Part shown: one piece after another, positions 62,046 through 64,000 of the stretch | How the letters are laid out: each line of letters begins with the position of its first letter | Numbering within the stretch: the stretch's first letter is position 1 | Source of the DNA: Gordionus sp. m RMFG-2023 | Taxonomy: Eukaryota > Nematomorpha > Gordioida > Chordodea > Parachordodidae | Length of the DNA stretch: 64,000 nt | Direction: 5' to 3' | NCBI RefSeq assembly: GCF_954871325.1 | Contig: NC_088775.1 | Location: 41,517,561 to 41,581,560, forward strand | Program-made: the position numbers and the translations under genes | Notes under the pieces: generated by a model | Databases searched by the model: none | The model's input: the letters and a program-made list of their open reading frames with translations, nothing else | What the model was told of the DNA's origin: nothing

Positions 62046-62765
62046 GTTATTTATATTATATATATATTATACAAATAGCTAACATTTCCTTTTAATGTGA
62101 GCACAAATCTATTCCAATGCATATTGATATAAATTTTATAGTTATATTTCATAAAACCATTTCACGAAACATAATGATTCATGACTTGAGTATTGGAGTG
62201 GGTGTTTTTAAATAACCAGATCGAGCCAAACTGTCATTATCCCCATCAAGACTAGGTTAGTCAGGCCTTTTGGTTCGATCCGGCGAAAAACAACGCTGGC
62301 AATATGTGAACTAACAGCCACTTATAATAATATTAAGGGTGCCTAAGATCGTGAAAAATTGAGAGAGGTTATTTGAAAAGGACAGCAGACCTATCCGCAC
62401 AAATCTTGACTTGCTATTAAATAGTTTGTTGTCTTATAGCCCATTTATTATTTTTTTCTTTCGTTCTAATGGTCTATAAGATTTAATCTGCCAATTTTCT
62501 CGAAATGGAGAGATATAAATATCGCTATTCGGTTTTATGAATATTATTATTTCATATCTATATATTTCAAGGTGTGGAAATAAATATAAATTTGATTTAA
62601 ATAGCCAACTGATCGGTATGCTTCCTCATGACTCTTGATCAAAATTCTGCCTCATAAGAATGTAATCTACTTTTCTTTCCAATAAAGTTTTTTAAAAAAA
62701 TTATTGATTTGAATAATTTATTTAAAGTGAATTCCATGAGGAATTACCATGAGGTTCAACTAGTG
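62046..62765. other. XPR1 intron 7, left part
   Basis: No exon or element was recognised. Vertebrate-like motifs expected next in XPR1 (for example GGFLLIEFLFLLG) were not found. Confidence 0.5.
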
Positions 62766-63702
62766 TAAAGATTACTTCAATAAAAAAACGCGTTACTCGT
62801 TACGTGAAAAAGGAACTCATTACCATTACTATTTACCTTGTGAAAAAAAGGAGCGTAGTTATTGGCTGTTCAAAAATGTAACACGTTACTTAAAAAATTA
62901 CTAAATATTTATATACATTTTCTGCTTATCTATATTTTTCCCCATAGATAATAAAATTAAATTATGCAAAAATAATATATTATAAGATAGTTATTTTTGT
63001 AATAACTATATATTTATTTTTAACAAGTGATCAAAATTTTGATAAAATAAATAAAAGCGCTTGCAATGTAACTTTCGCTATGCTAAACACACGATTAATT
63101 GGCGCAGAGGATAGGAGGATTATATTATAAATACATAAAAATTATTATTTGGAAGAATTTATTAAAAATATTTAAAGGATGATCTTTATTCTCAAAAAAC
63201 CTTGTTAGATCATCTTCACAAGAATCTTATTGAGAACCTCATCCAGTTTTTTAAAATATCTTTATCAGAATATAATATGAATTCATATTTTTACCTTCTG
63301 TTTTTTAGATGCTGCTGGACATGTTGTTGAAATTTTTGAGGACACAATCTACACATACAAAGTGTAGACTTAGTGCTCTTAATTTTCTTTATTTGTGTTA
63401 AAAAAAATTTCATACTGAGCCAGGGCAGAGATCAACTGAAAAAAATAAGTGGCATTGACATATAATAAATGATAATATTAGAGATTAGATTAACAATCTT
63501 GTATAAAATACAATAACAAAAACTTAATAATATAATATAAATGAAGAAACCTTGGTGGCTGATTGGAATTAAAAACTCAGCTTAAATTATTTATAAATAA
63601 TAATATAATATATTTTTTAAGAATTTTTTTTAAAGTAATGAGTAACGTTTGCGTTAACGATAATATTCCCAGGAATTATACCCGGGTTTAACAACCATAA
63701 TC
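62766..63702 (-). mobile_element. hAT-like element with ACGCGTTACTCGTTACG-rich ends
   Basis: The left zone (62,786-62,900) repeats GTTACTCGTTACGTG and GTAACACGTTAC words; the right zone (63,636-63,690) has GAGTAACGTTTGCGTTAACG and CCCGGGTTTAACAACCA. The exact ends and target duplication are unclear. A BED-type zinc finger on minus at about 63,306-63,405 reads LCMCRLCPQKFQQHVQQHLK, indicating hAT origin. No catalytic core was found; the element is mostly deleted. Confidence 0.6.
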
Positions 63703-63899
63703 TTAATTGTTAACATTTCGCTGGCTTTGTCATTCACTAATCTGCAGATAGGCGTTAGATATTTCTATTTTCGTAACTATAGTGGCTCCATTTAAATTAG
63801 CCATTAATTGCTCTATCCATGCAAAGGATACTTAAAGTAATTATTTATGAGTTTATAGATATCTTGTAATCTGCATAACCGAAGGCCTAATTTATACTA

Positions 63900-64000
63900 A
63901 ACGCGTTATGCATCGAAATTACAGCTCATTCTTCATAGCGTTAACGATGACACATTGAGCGTTAAATTTTTTCAAATAACGCAAACATTGGAGCGTTATC
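63900..64000. repeat. GCGTTA-rich transposon end cut by the window edge
   Basis: AACGCGTTATGCATCG, TAGCGTTAACGATG, GAGCGTTAAATT and GAGCGTTATC recur within 100 bp, resembling the subterminal zones of the preceding element. It is probably one end of another hAT-type element that continues past 64,000. Confidence 0.5.

Overview
The window reads as very AT-rich nuclear DNA of an invertebrate animal. The main evidence is a spliced host gene with clear metazoan identity, XPR1 (SPX-domain phosphate exporter). Its first seven coding exons lie on the + strand between 37,736 and about 62,045, and the gene runs off the right edge. Almost everything else is transposable-element DNA in varying decay. I cannot name the phylum from this sequence alone.

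Left part (1-20,400): AT-rich filler; a 1.5-kb purine-only tract; small hAT-type MITEs with the end TAGTGTTGTTAA; a short LTR-retrotransposon fossil with PBS, polypurine tract and 5-bp target duplication (4,631-6,454); a PD-(D/E)XK-like domain remnant (8,212-8,645) between two direct repeats; a Ty3/Gypsy-like protease fossil (about 13,366-13,960); and two head-to-head copies of a KIAA1586-like hAT transposase (14,140-18,360). A younger CAGAG-type hAT (16,193-17,668) has landed in one arm of that pair.

Middle part (20,400-37,700): a non-LTR retrotransposon (ORF 23,088-25,980, endonuclease plus reverse transcriptase) preceded by about three tandem 0.6-0.75-kb monomers; a GC-richer minus-strand putative coding exon (26,200-26,431) that I do not recognise; a tRNA-derived SINE with A and B boxes; a 4.6-kb foldback hAT (27,663-32,221) with about 1.15-kb inverted arms and a 9-bp target repeat; a hAT MITE carrying a 23-bp tandem array; and a hAT with GGCCCGG-rich ends nested inside another element.

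Right part (37,700-64,000): XPR1. Exons 1-7 code for the SPX domain and the first membrane helix. The introns are swollen by at least five hAT-type elements, four with transposase remnants and recognisable 8-bp target duplications. Intron 2 also holds a reverse-transcriptase remnant and four tRNA-like repeat units. The transposase remnants in introns 1, 2 and 4 all lie antisense to XPR1.

No prokaryote-type genes, CRISPR, rRNA or functional tRNA were found. The most distinctive features are the number of separate hAT lineages packed into one region, several nested in one another, and unusual end structures: giant foldbacks, GC-rich palindromic subterminal repeats and poly-C/poly-G tracts beside inverted ends.
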